Assembly: GCF_964229645.1 (NCBI RefSeq)
Contig: NZ_CAXREX010000120.1
Span: 1 to 18,742, forward strand
Origin: Nioella sp964229645
GTDB lineage: Bacteria; Pseudomonadota; Alphaproteobacteria; Rhodobacterales; Rhodobacteraceae
Reading direction: 5' to 3'
Length of the DNA: 18,742 bases
Shown piece by piece: positions 7,723 through 14,815 of the stretch. Position 1 is the stretch's first letter; each line of letters opens with the position of its first letter. The translations under genes were made by a program, and so were the position numbers. The notes beneath the pieces were generated by a model that saw nothing but the letters and a program-made list of their open reading frames with translations, ran no database searches and had not been told where the DNA came from.

Positions 7723-7790
7723 CGAATTTCCCCGAAATTCGCTCCCGCGTTCCGCCAGGAACGCGTGGGTCGGCGCGCGAAGCGCGGCGA
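7723..7790 (-). repeat. Three-hairpin intergenic repeat, copy 2 (inverted)
   Basis: This is a 68-bp inverted copy of the element at 4946-5012. Stem C is at 7723-7729/7735-7741, stem B at 7746-7753/7758-7765 and stem A at 7774-7778/7782-7786; all are perfect. By hand alignment there are six substitutions and one 1-base indel between copies. All of them lie in loops or in the linkers between stems. The element fills the gap between the convergent FAD oxidoreductase and FMN reductase genes. Confidence 0.85.
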
Positions 7791-7806
7791 AACCCGCTGC
7801 CGTCTG

Positions 7807-8352
7807 TCACCCGCGGTCGACCTCTTTTCGCAGATCCGACATGAGCTCGCCCAGGGCCGCTAGGTAGCGATCATTCACCAGGCGCCCCTCGGCATCGAAT
7901 TGAGTGTCGGTATTGCCCACAAGCACCTCGGGTCCGGGCAGAATCCTTGGACGGAACGGCGTCAGGCAAAGGCGGAGCGTCCACTGCGTGCGTTCCCCCC
8001 CTGCCCGTCCCCCGGTCGCGGCCATGATCGCCACGGGCTTGTCCCGCCAGGGCGCCAGCTTGGTCCGGCTGACCCAGTCGAGCGCATTCTTCAGAACGCC
8101 GGAAATCGCCTTGTTGTATTCCGGGCCGGAAATGATCACCGCGTCGGCTGCCTTGATCTGCTCGGCAAGACGAACCACGCCGTCGGGAAGCCCCTCGGCA
8201 TCCTCAAGATCGCCATCATAGAGCGGCAAACGCAGATCCGCCTCGACGAACTCCGCCGGGTCGTAGAGCCGCGCGGCTTCCCGCAGAAGCCTGCGATTGT
8301 AGGACCCGGCCCGAAGCGACCCGGAAATCCCCAGAAGTTTGCCTGACGCCAT
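7807..8352 (-). CDS. NADPH-dependent FMN reductase family protein
   Basis: These flavodoxin-fold enzymes use NAD(P)H to reduce FMN, quinones, azo dyes or chromate in the cytoplasm. The 181-residue protein has the FMN phosphate-binding loop GISGSLRAGSYNRRL (about residues 8-22) and the conserved SGPEYNKAISGVLKNALDW segment (about 96-114), which contacts the isoalloxazine ring and the dimer partner. The ATG at 8352 is preferred over a GTG 9 bases upstream because GGTGGAG sits 8 bases before it. The physiological acceptor cannot be deduced. It lies downstream of mscS on the same strand with a 96-base gap, so cotranscription is possible but unproven. Confidence 0.93.
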   Translation of the reverse strand: MASGKLLGISGSLRAGSYNRRLLREAARLYDPAEFVEADLRLPLYDGDLEDAEGLPDGVVRLAEQIKAADAVIISGPEYNKAISGVLKNALDWVSRTKLAPWRDKPVAIMAATGGRAGGERTQWTLRLCLTPFRPRILPGPEVLVGNTDTQFDAEGRLVNDRYLAALGELMSDLRKEVDRG

Positions 8353-8404
8353 CACTCTCACTCCACCTGACCGATACGGATTGCGGCAGACTACCTAGGA
8401 CTCT

Positions 8405-8441
8405 CGCAGGGAAAAGCCACGTCCGCGCACAGAACCCTGCG
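8405..8441 (-). other. Inverted repeat between mscS and the FMN reductase gene
   Basis: Arms CGCAGGG (8405-8411) and CCCTGCG (8435-8441) are perfect 7-bp complements around a 23-base loop. They begin 8 bases after the mscS stop. The element could be a weak transcript-end or processing hairpin; no T-tract follows. Confidence 0.25.
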
Positions 8442-8448
8442 CAGGAAT

Positions 8449-9804
8449 TCACGTCTCGGGCAGCATCCGCACCTCGCGCTGAGGGAAGGGGATCGAGATG
8501 CCGTTCTCGTGGAACGTGTCCCAAAGTGCCAGGAAAACGTTGCCCCGGATATTGGTCAGGCCCTCGGTCGGGTCCTCGATCCAGAAGCGCAGCACGTAGT
8601 CCACTGACGAGTCGCCAAAGCCGACGATGTGGCAGACGGGGGGTTTGCTCTCCAACACGCGAGTCACCTTCCTGGCGGCGTCGATGGCTAGCTTGCGCAC
8701 CTTGTGAGGGTCGTCGGTGTAGGAGGTGCCGAAGTTGATATCGAGCCGCACGAAGGCGTCGGAATGCGACCAGTTCACCACCTGGTTGGTGATGAGGTCC
8801 TCGTTCGGAATCAGGTATTCCTTGCCGTCCCGTGTCACCACGCTGGCGTAACGCGCGCCAAGCGTGTTGATCCATCCGAAGGTGTCGCCAAGGCTGATGA
8901 CGTCGCCCGGCTTGATCGACTTGTCGAGCAGGATGATGATCCCCGAGACGAGGTTCGACACGACCTTTTGCAGGCCGAAGCCCAGGCCCACACCGATGGC
9001 GCCCGACAGGAAGGCAAGCCCGGTCAGGTCCACTCCAACCGCATTCAACCCCAGGAAAAGCGCGGCACCATAAAGCAGCACCTGCACCGCCTTGACCACG
9101 AGCACCCGCATGGAGGGCGAGATGTCCTCGTTTCTCTGAATGCGTGTCGCGGTGGTCTTGGACAGGAACCGCGCGCCGATCATCAGGGCCGAAACCAGGA
9201 CAAAACCCTGCACCAGCAGCAGAAGCGACAGGCGCACGCCGTCGCCAAGCTCGAAGCCTACGCTATCGAGTAGCGTGCCCGCCTCGTCCGTCAGGTTCAG
9301 GATGGTCAGCGTCACATAGGTCCAGGCACCGTAGCGCAGGATAGTGCGCATCACGGGGGAATGCACGAAGCGGGTGGCAAAGGTCACAACCAGCCAGGCC
9401 GTCGCAAGACGCGCGATGATCCCCAGCAAATAGGAACGGCTTGGCCAGGTCACTTCGCGCATGATCCAGACCGCAAGCCAGATCAGGATCACGAAGAAGA
9501 TTCCCATAAGCCTTCGATGGATGAAGGCCAGGATGCGCATACGCCACATCGGCCAGCCCTGGCGCGCAGCCATCCAGGCGCGGATGCGCGGACCGAAGGC
9601 CGCCCTGAGCAGCCAGGCCGCCAGAAGCAGTGCCAGCGCGATCGCGACCTGGTAGGCGTTCCAGGGGCGCAGAAGGCTATGCAGGAAATCCTGCCCTTCG
9701 GCCAAGAGCGACAGGCCGATATCGGTCACGCTGTCCCCTGCCGCGGCGGGGGCCTCGGTCTCTGGGGCCGCGGGGGTTTGCGCGGCGGTTTCTTCCGGCT
9801 CCAT
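8449..9804 (-). CDS. MscS-family mechanosensitive ion channel
   Basis: The protein is an inner-membrane channel of the small-conductance mechanosensitive family, which releases solutes on hypo-osmotic shock. The 451-residue protein has an acidic, Ala/Pro-rich N-terminus (residues 1-30). Several extra helices follow (about 50-70, 98-118, 125-145, 158-172, 190-212, 235-262). The pore helix TM3 (about 264-297) carries the hallmark GAIGVGLGFGLQKVVSN and then IILLDKSIKPGDVI. The beta domain (about 298-350) and a C-terminal alpha/beta domain ending in PFPQREV complete the fold. It is longer than E. coli MscS (286 residues) because of the added N-terminal helices, like the medium-size relatives. The ATG at 9804 has GGAAGG 6 bases upstream; the 40 preceding codons of the frame are not plausible. 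Confidence 0.94.
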   Translation of the reverse strand: MEPEETAAQTPAAPETEAPAAAGDSVTDIGLSLLAEGQDFLHSLLRPWNAYQVAIALALLLAAWLLRAAFGPRIRAWMAARQGWPMWRMRILAFIHRRLMGIFFVILIWLAVWIMREVTWPSRSYLLGIIARLATAWLVVTFATRFVHSPVMRTILRYGAWTYVTLTILNLTDEAGTLLDSVGFELGDGVRLSLLLLVQGFVLVSALMIGARFLSKTTATRIQRNEDISPSMRVLVVKAVQVLLYGAALFLGLNAVGVDLTGLAFLSGAIGVGLGFGLQKVVSNLVSGIIILLDKSIKPGDVISLGDTFGWINTLGARYASVVTRDGKEYLIPNEDLITNQVVNWSHSDAFVRLDINFGTSYTDDPHKVRKLAIDAARKVTRVLESKPPVCHIVGFGDSSVDYVLRFWIEDPTEGLTNIRGNVFLALWDTFHENGISIPFPQREVRMLPET

Positions 9805-9866
9805 GCCTGTCCTTCCAGCTTTGCCGAAATCATGGGGCCTTGTGGGCGTCCGGGCAAGCGGAACCC

Positions 9867-9895
9867 TTGGCAATCGGCGGCCCGGAGTGTATCTG
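9867..9895 (+). promoter_or_regulatory. Possible sigma-70-type promoter upstream of leuC
   Basis: TTGGCA (9867-9872) and TATCTG (9890-9895) are separated by 17 bases, a fair match to housekeeping promoter spacing. The strand is that of leuC. Transcription would start near 9902, giving a leader of about 150 bases that includes the small frame at 9905. The match at the -10 element is only partial. Confidence 0.3.
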
Positions 9896-9904
9896 CCGTT
9901 GGCG

Positions 9905-10003
9905 ATGACACGGATTTTCGACATGGACGACCGGACCCGCCTGCCCTGGCGCTTTCACGGTCTCTGCGCCTCGGGGCGGGTGAGCGGGCTAAGCGCCCTC
10001 TGA
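9905..10003 (+). CDS. Possible 32-codon leader or small ORF upstream of leuC
   Basis: An ATG at 9905 opens a 32-residue frame ending at 10003, 49 bases before the leuC start. It would be almost leaderless if the promoter at 9867-9895 is used, and it has no good ribosome site. It contains four leucines near the C-terminal half (one a CTA codon, uncommon here) but no run of leucines as in classical leu attenuators. A weak hairpin (9974-9978 with 9994-9998) overlaps an alternative pairing (9978-9982 with 10010-10014). This could be chance in GC-rich DNA. Confidence 0.15.
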   Translation: MTRIFDMDDRTRLPWRFHGLCASGRVSGLSAL

Positions 10004-10052
10004 CCACCGCACCCGACACCCCGCAGTCCATACCCCCGAGAGAGTATCAAAG

Positions 10053-11459
10053 ATGACCGGCAAGACGCTCTACGACAAGATCTGGGATGCCCACCTGGCC
10101 CATGAGGCCGAAGATGGCACCAGCCTGCTTTATATCGACCGCCACCTGGTGCACGAAGTGACCAGCCCCCAGGCCTTCGAGGGCCTGCGCATGGCGGGCC
10201 GCAAGGTGCACGCGCCCGACAAGACCATCGCGGTTCCGGACCATAACGTGCCCACCACCCCGGGCCGTGAAGACCCCGCGAACATGACCGAAGACAGCCG
10301 TATCCAGGTGGCCGCGCTGGACAGCAACGCCAAGGAATTCGGCATTCACTACTATCCGGTGACCGATATTCGCCAGGGCATCGTGCATATCGTCGGCCCC
10401 GAACAGGGCTGGACCCTGCCGGGCATGACCGTCGTCTGCGGTGACTCGCACACGGCAACCCATGGCGCGTTCGGTGCCCTGGCCCACGGTAGCGGCACCT
10501 CAGAAGTTGAACATGTTCTGGCAACTCAGACGCTGTTCAAGAAGAAGTCAAAGAACATGATGGTGGAAATCACCGGCAAGCTGCAGACGGGAGTGACCGC
10601 CAAGGACATCACCCTTGCCGTGATCGGCGCGACCGGCACTGCCGGCGGCACCGGCTACGTGATCGAGTATTGCGGCGAAGCAATCCGCGATCTGTCGATG
10701 GAAGGCCGCATGACCGTCTGCAACATGGCGATCGAAGGCGGCGCACGCGCGGGCCTGATCGCTCCGGACGAAAAGACCTTCGAATACGTGAACGGCCGCC
10801 CGCATGCGCCGAAGGGCGCCCAGTGGGAAGCCGCGCTGAACTGGTGGAAGACGCTCTATTCCGATGACGACGCCCATTGGGACAAGGTCATCACTCTCAA
10901 GGGCGAAGACATTGCGCCCGTCGTCACCTGGGGGACCAGCCCCGAAGACGTGCTGCCCATCACTGCCACCGTCCCCAGCCCGTCCGATTTCAAGGGCGGC
11001 AAGGTCGACGCGGCGGCACGGTCGCTGGAATACATGGGGCTGAAGCCCGGCACGCCACTGTCCGAGATCGCCATCGACACGGTCTTCATCGGCTCTTGCA
11101 CCAATGGCCGGATCGAGGATCTGCGCGCAGCGGCCGCGATCCTGAAGGGCAAGAAGATCAAGGACGGCATCCGCGCGATGGTTGTTCCCGGGTCTGGCCT
11201 TGTTCGCGCGCAGGCCGAGGAAGAGGGCCTGGCCGACATCTTCAAGGAAGCCGGTTTCGAATGGCGACTTGCGGGCTGTTCCATGTGCCTTGCCATGAAC
11301 CCCGACCAGCTGGCCCCCGGCGAACGCTGCGCGGCAACCTCGAACCGCAACTTCGAAGGCCGCCAGGGCCGGGGTGGCCGAACCCACCTGATGAGCCCGG
11401 CAATGGCGGCCGCAGCGGCGGTGACCGGACACCTGACGGATGTGCGTGAATTGATGTAA
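10053..11459 (+). CDS. leuC: 3-isopropylmalate dehydratase large subunit
   Basis: LeuC with LeuD isomerises 2-isopropylmalate to 3-isopropylmalate in leucine synthesis. The 468-residue protein is an aconitase-superfamily enzyme. The three 4Fe-4S ligands are visible: C349 in IGSCTNGRIEDL, and C409 and C412 in AGCSMCLAMNPD. Other hallmarks are TVVCGDSHTATHGAFGALAHG, VEHVLATQT and the C-terminal SNRNFEGRQGRGGRTHLMSP. Length matches E. coli LeuC (466). A GAGAGAG-type ribosome site precedes the ATG. An intrinsic terminator follows at 11484-11517, so leuC is not read through into leuD, which lies 3.4 kb downstream. Confidence 0.98.
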   Translation: MTGKTLYDKIWDAHLAHEAEDGTSLLYIDRHLVHEVTSPQAFEGLRMAGRKVHAPDKTIAVPDHNVPTTPGREDPANMTEDSRIQVAALDSNAKEFGIHYYPVTDIRQGIVHIVGPEQGWTLPGMTVVCGDSHTATHGAFGALAHGSGTSEVEHVLATQTLFKKKSKNMMVEITGKLQTGVTAKDITLAVIGATGTAGGTGYVIEYCGEAIRDLSMEGRMTVCNMAIEGGARAGLIAPDEKTFEYVNGRPHAPKGAQWEAALNWWKTLYSDDDAHWDKVITLKGEDIAPVVTWGTSPEDVLPITATVPSPSDFKGGKVDAAARSLEYMGLKPGTPLSEIAIDTVFIGSCTNGRIEDLRAAAAILKGKKIKDGIRAMVVPGSGLVRAQAEEEGLADIFKEAGFEWRLAGCSMCLAMNPDQLAPGERCAATSNRNFEGRQGRGGRTHLMSPAMAAAAAVTGHLTDVRELM

Positions 11460-11483
11460 TTCCGCCTTTGCGAAAAGAACTGG

Positions 11484-11517
11484 AAAACCCGGCATAAAAT
11501 TGCCGGGTTTTTTGTTT
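11484..11517 (+). terminator. Rho-independent terminator after leuC
   Basis: An 11-bp perfect stem (11484-11494 with 11501-11511, core CCCGGC/GCCGGG) with a 6-base loop runs straight into a T-rich tract (11508-11517). It begins 24 bases after the leuC stop. This is a textbook intrinsic terminator in the plus direction. The A-tract before the stem also gives it some bidirectional character. Confidence 0.92.
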
Positions 11518-11573
11518 ATCGTGATCTTGGGAAATGCGAGTGCATTTGGGTTCCGAAGGGTCGCGAGAAAGAA

Positions 11574-12266
11574 ATGAAATCTGTCGAGTTCTGGTTTTCT
11601 ATTGGTAGTCCATATACTTACCTGACGGTGATGCGCCTTCCGAAGGTCATTGAAAAGACCGGGCTGGAGGTAATTTGGCGCCCGTTTTCCGCGCGACAGA
11701 TCCTTCAGGAAAACGGCACGCACCCCTATCAGGACAAGCCCGTTCAAACGGCATATATGTGGACCGACCTGGCGCGTCAGTCGCGCAAGTTCGGGCTAAG
11801 CCCGCGTCTTCCGGTTCCCTTTCCCCTGACCGGCTATGAACTCGCCAATCGGGTGGCCGTGGTCGCCGCCGAGGAAGGATGGGTCGCGCCCTACGTGCAA
11901 GAGACCTACCGCCGCTGGTTTCACGATGGACATCCGGCGGGGGCGGAACCGAACCTGAGCCGCACGCTGGAGGAGCTTGGCCATCAGCCCGATCGGGTCA
12001 TTGCAAAGGCCGAGGGGGCGCTGACAGGGCAAGCCTGGGAACAAGCCACGCGCTGCGCCCGGGAACGCGGCGTTTTCGACACGCCGAGCTTTATTGTCGA
12101 GGACGAGCTTTACGTTGGAGACGACAGGCTGCCGGACGCGCTGCGCCACGCCATCCCAAATCCGCGCGCCAGGGTCATGCGCAAGCCTAGTGCAGATACC
12201 GTCCGGCACGCGCGCGATCGAGCGCCGAGGCCCGTGGCGGGCCCTTTGTCTCGCCATACAGCGTGA
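11574..12266 (+). CDS. 2-hydroxychromene-2-carboxylate isomerase / DsbA-like (kappa GST) family protein
   Basis: The family has a thioredoxin/DsbA fold and uses glutathione; characterised members isomerise 2-hydroxychromene-2-carboxylate in naphthalene breakdown. The 230-residue protein has the N-terminal FWFSIGSPYTYL motif with the glutathione-contacting serine (S12) where DsbA has its CxxC. A helical insert follows, then the cis-Pro-type GVFDTPSFIV and YVGDDRLPDAL near residue 190. Relatives usually end about there. Here about 35 extra Arg/Pro-rich residues run on and overlap the convergent gene by 80 bases, so the natural stop may have been lost. No aromatic-degradation genes are nearby, so the substrate is unknown. 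Confidence 0.88.
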   Translation: MKSVEFWFSIGSPYTYLTVMRLPKVIEKTGLEVIWRPFSARQILQENGTHPYQDKPVQTAYMWTDLARQSRKFGLSPRLPVPFPLTGYELANRVAVVAAEEGWVAPYVQETYRRWFHDGHPAGAEPNLSRTLEELGHQPDRVIAKAEGALTGQAWEQATRCARERGVFDTPSFIVEDELYVGDDRLPDALRHAIPNPRARVMRKPSADTVRHARDRAPRPVAGPLSRHTA

Positions 12267-12720
12267 CCAGGCCCGTAAACTCTTGCCGAGCAGTCAATCC
12301 GCCGAGTTCGGATGCCTTTCTGGTGAGCCGGTCGAGGTCGCCGATCTTGAAGAGCCCTTTCACAACCCGATTTGCCGCCTTCAACATGGTCTCTGCCTCG
12401 TGTGGCGTAAGATAGTATTTCAGCATGGCTGCCCGGCGCAGACGTCGATGCACCGCTTCCGGGTCTTTTTGCCGCTCCTCGGACTTAATCATAAGGATGA
12501 TGGCCAGATTTGCCGCCCGGGAATCTGTAAGGGTGCTGACCGGGTCCAGTAATGCCGAATTTCCAGGCGAGGCATCCGTCACATCTGACTTGGATGGATC
12601 GGAAACAGCCCCAAAAAGCCTGGCCGATTTCCGAATACGCCAGATCTCTCGCGACAATCCAAGCGCTAGGGCGCCAACGGCGGCAGTGATAACGGGTATT
12701 ATTAAAAGTTTCTCAGTCAT
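12187..12720 (-). CDS. Membrane-anchored protein of unknown function
   Basis: The 177-residue protein has one N-terminal membrane helix (about residues 5-22, LLIIPVITAAVGALALGL), a polar linker of about 40 residues, and a mostly helical cytoplasmic or periplasmic domain (about 65-160). That domain contains RRLRRAAMLKYYLTPHEAETML and GGLTARQEFTGLVTLYGE. The helical pattern loosely recalls TerB-like domains, but no diagnostic residues can be claimed. Base composition is more AT-rich than the neighbours, which hints at a later arrival. The ATG at 12720 lies 64 bases downstream of the HupE-like gene's end. The 3' end overlaps the isomerase gene on the other strand by 80 bases. Confidence 0.7.
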   Translation of the reverse strand: MTEKLLIIPVITAAVGALALGLSREIWRIRKSARLFGAVSDPSKSDVTDASPGNSALLDPVSTLTDSRAANLAIILMIKSEERQKDPEAVHRRLRRAAMLKYYLTPHEAETMLKAANRVVKGLFKIGDLDRLTRKASELGGLTARQEFTGLVTLYGETKGPPRASALDRARAGRYLH

Positions 12721-12784
12721 ATTGCCGAAAGTAGTTTATTGGATGTTAGCGTCAACGCGCCAAACGAAACATGACCGTTTGGAC

Positions 12785-13933
12785 CTACAGAAAAACTCTT
12801 TCGATACTCCACCAGGCGCCAATCGCTGAAATAACAAGCGATGCCGGGATCGCGATCCGGGCGCGATACCAATCCCGCTGCCCAAACCACAAACCAACCA
12901 ACAGGAAGGCCCCAAGAATCACGGCGAGCTGTCCAAATTCGACCCCGACGTTAAAACCAAGAAGCGCGGCGACGAAATGGCTGGCCGTAATCCCGAATTC
13001 CCCAAGAACGCTGGCAAAGCCAAGCCCGTGTAGCAGCCCAAAGGCAAACACGAGCGCAGTCCGATACCTGAGATTGCCACGGCCCATGACGTTTTCGATC
13101 CCGACATAGACGATCGACAAGGCAATTAGCGGCTCCACCACACTGGCGGGCACGCTGACGATCCCGAGGCTGGCAAGGGCCAGGGTAATGGTATGCGCGA
13201 CCGTAAAGGACGTCACCTGAAAGAGGATCGGCCTGAGGTGAAGGGAAAAGAAGAACAGGCCGAGCACGAACAGGATGTGATCCAGGCCGAGCGGCACAAT
13301 GTGCTCGAACCCGACGAAAATGTAGCGCAGGAACACGGCCCAAGCGCTTTCGGTCACGATCTCCGTGCGTGACAGGGGCTCCGACAGGTCTCCGTCGGAC
13401 AGAAAGGCGGTATAGGCGTCCTCTCCGCCGCCGACCTGGCGCACCACGAGATCCCCATAGAGTGCTGCCCAACCGAACCGAACCGGCGTATCGCCTTGGG
13501 GCAATGCCGCGGCGATGCTGATGGTGGATGTTCGGGCGTTTCCGATATCGCCGACGTCAGGAATGGAGAGCCCGACCAATTCGGGCACGATGCGCTCTCC
13601 GTCTACTTCGATCACCAGGCGCGGGGCCATGCGGGGCCAGAAATCCTCCACCGCGGCGCGCAGGGCATCGGGCCCCATGGATCTGTAACCGTTGTAAACC
13701 TCTTCCTCCGGCGCCTGCGTCGTATCGGTGATGTTGGCCAGGTCCATCTCCGAAAGGATGGATTCCAGCGACAACTGGATATCGACGGCGATCCGCTCCT
13801 GCGTCACCAGGACGTCCGCAAGTCCGGGGTCGATCTCGTGCGCGCGTGCCTGGGGTATGGCCATCACGAAAAGGAGAATTGACAGGGCTGCAATTCGGGC
13901 CACCATCAAGGGAAACAGTTTGGAAAAAGCCAT
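12785..13933 (-). CDS. HupE/UreJ-type multi-pass membrane protein
   Basis: The 382-residue protein has a signal peptide (to ...IPQARA) and a periplasmic beta-rich domain (about residues 32-195). A six- or seven-helix membrane domain (about 200-380) follows. The membrane part has the HupE/UreJ pattern GFEHIVPLGLDHILFVLGL (H211, H219), then TSFTVAHTITLALA (H247), FAFGLLHGLGFAS (H302) and LGFNVGVEFGQ (E332). HupE/UreJ proteins import nickel or cobalt; this longer, signal-peptide-bearing type is uncharacterised as far as I know. Mature protein should begin HEIDPG, placing a histidine at the new N-terminus. The ATG at 13933 has AGGTG 5 bases upstream and interlocks with the start codon of the divergent DUF4198-type gene. 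No hydrogenase or urease gene is in the window. Confidence 0.85.
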   Translation of the reverse strand: MAFSKLFPLMVARIAALSILLFVMAIPQARAHEIDPGLADVLVTQERIAVDIQLSLESILSEMDLANITDTTQAPEEEVYNGYRSMGPDALRAAVEDFWPRMAPRLVIEVDGERIVPELVGLSIPDVGDIGNARTSTISIAAALPQGDTPVRFGWAALYGDLVVRQVGGGEDAYTAFLSDGDLSEPLSRTEIVTESAWAVFLRYIFVGFEHIVPLGLDHILFVLGLFFFSLHLRPILFQVTSFTVAHTITLALASLGIVSVPASVVEPLIALSIVYVGIENVMGRGNLRYRTALVFAFGLLHGLGFASVLGEFGITASHFVAALLGFNVGVEFGQLAVILGAFLLVGLWFGQRDWYRARIAIPASLVISAIGAWWSIERVFL

Positions 13934-14747
13934 GCGTCACCTCATTTGTCCCTTGTTTGCCTTAAACATGGTGCTGCTTCCAGCACTTCCTGCCCTGGCG
14001 CATGAGTTCTGGATCGACCCGCTGGATTTCAGCGTAGAGGCCAATCAACCGATCGAAGCGCGGCTGCGCGTGGGGCAAGATTTCGAGGGGCCGTCGCTTT
14101 CGTATCTCACGCGGAATTTCACCCGCTTCGACGTAGCCATCGGGGGTGACATCACCCCTGCCGAGGGGCGTCTTGGACAGAATCCGGCGCTGGTCATGGC
14201 CGAACACGGCACGGGGTTGGCCGTGGTGATCTACGAGACCACCGACAGCGATCTGACCTATGACGAATGGGACCGGTTCCTGCGTTTTGCCGAGCACAAG
14301 GATTTCCCGGATATCGAGGCGCGCCACCTCGCGCGCGGGTTGCCGATGACCGGCTTCATGGAAAGCTATAGCCGCCATGTCAAAAGCCTGATCGCCGTGG
14401 GTGACGGGGCAGGAACAGACCGGGAGTTCGGACTGACGACGGAACTGATCGCCCTCGCCAATCCCTACACCGATGATGTGAGCGGCGGCATTCCAATGCG
14501 CCTTCTGTTCGAGGGCGAACCGCGCGGCGATGCGCAGGTGGAGCTTTGGGATCGCAACCCGGATGGGGACGTAAGCGTAACCATCCATCGCACCGATGCA
14601 GACGGCGAAGTGCTTTTGCCCGTCGAGCCTGGGCATGTCTACATGGCAGATGCCGTGGCCCTTGTACCGGTCGAACCTGTGACGGAGGGCGGTCCTGTCT
14701 GGCACTCCTACTGGGCCTCGCTCACCTTCGAAGTGCCTGCACAATAA
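13932..14747 (+). CDS. DUF4198-type periplasmic protein, possible metal-uptake partner
   Basis: The 271-residue protein has a signal peptide (MRHLICPLFALNMVLLPALPALA). The mature form is predicted to start HEFWIDPLDF, the typical opening of DUF4198/NikM-like proteins. The rest is predicted beta-rich; the C-terminal part (about residues 175-270, GIPMRLLFEGEPRGDAQVEL then TDADGEVLLPVEPGHVYMAD) reads like a carboxypeptidase-regulatory/Ig-like fold seen in this family. DUF4198 proteins are often linked with nickel or cobalt uptake. The ATG at 13932 is chosen because it gives a complete signal peptide and has GGAAA 5 bases upstream; a later ATG at 13968 leaves too short a leader. It shares CATG with the start of the HupE-like gene. 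leuD follows 68 bases downstream on the same strand. Confidence 0.82.
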   Translation: MRHLICPLFALNMVLLPALPALAHEFWIDPLDFSVEANQPIEARLRVGQDFEGPSLSYLTRNFTRFDVAIGGDITPAEGRLGQNPALVMAEHGTGLAVVIYETTDSDLTYDEWDRFLRFAEHKDFPDIEARHLARGLPMTGFMESYSRHVKSLIAVGDGAGTDREFGLTTELIALANPYTDDVSGGIPMRLLFEGEPRGDAQVELWDRNPDGDVSVTIHRTDADGEVLLPVEPGHVYMADAVALVPVEPVTEGGPVWHSYWASLTFEVPAQ

Positions 14748-14750
14748 GGC

Positions 14751-14808
14751 GGTCTCTTGTGTTGCCCCGGCAATGCCGCTATGCCCCTTCGCGGACGTGA
14801 AGGAGACC
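14751..14808 (+). promoter_or_regulatory. Possible pairing that hides the leuD ribosome site
   Basis: GGTCTCTT at 14751-14758, just 4 bases after the DUF4198-type stop, can pair with AGGAGACC at 14801-14808 (seven Watson-Crick pairs and one wobble). The second segment contains the leuD Shine-Dalgarno (AGGAGA). Ribosomes finishing the upstream gene would disturb the pairing and could couple leuD translation to it. This is inference from sequence complementarity only. Confidence 0.25.
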
Positions 14809-14815
14809 CCGAGAC

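Noticed and set aside
10548..11747. 399-codon minus-strand frame opposite leuC
   Set aside because: It is antisense to a canonical leuC and spans its terminator, with no domain.
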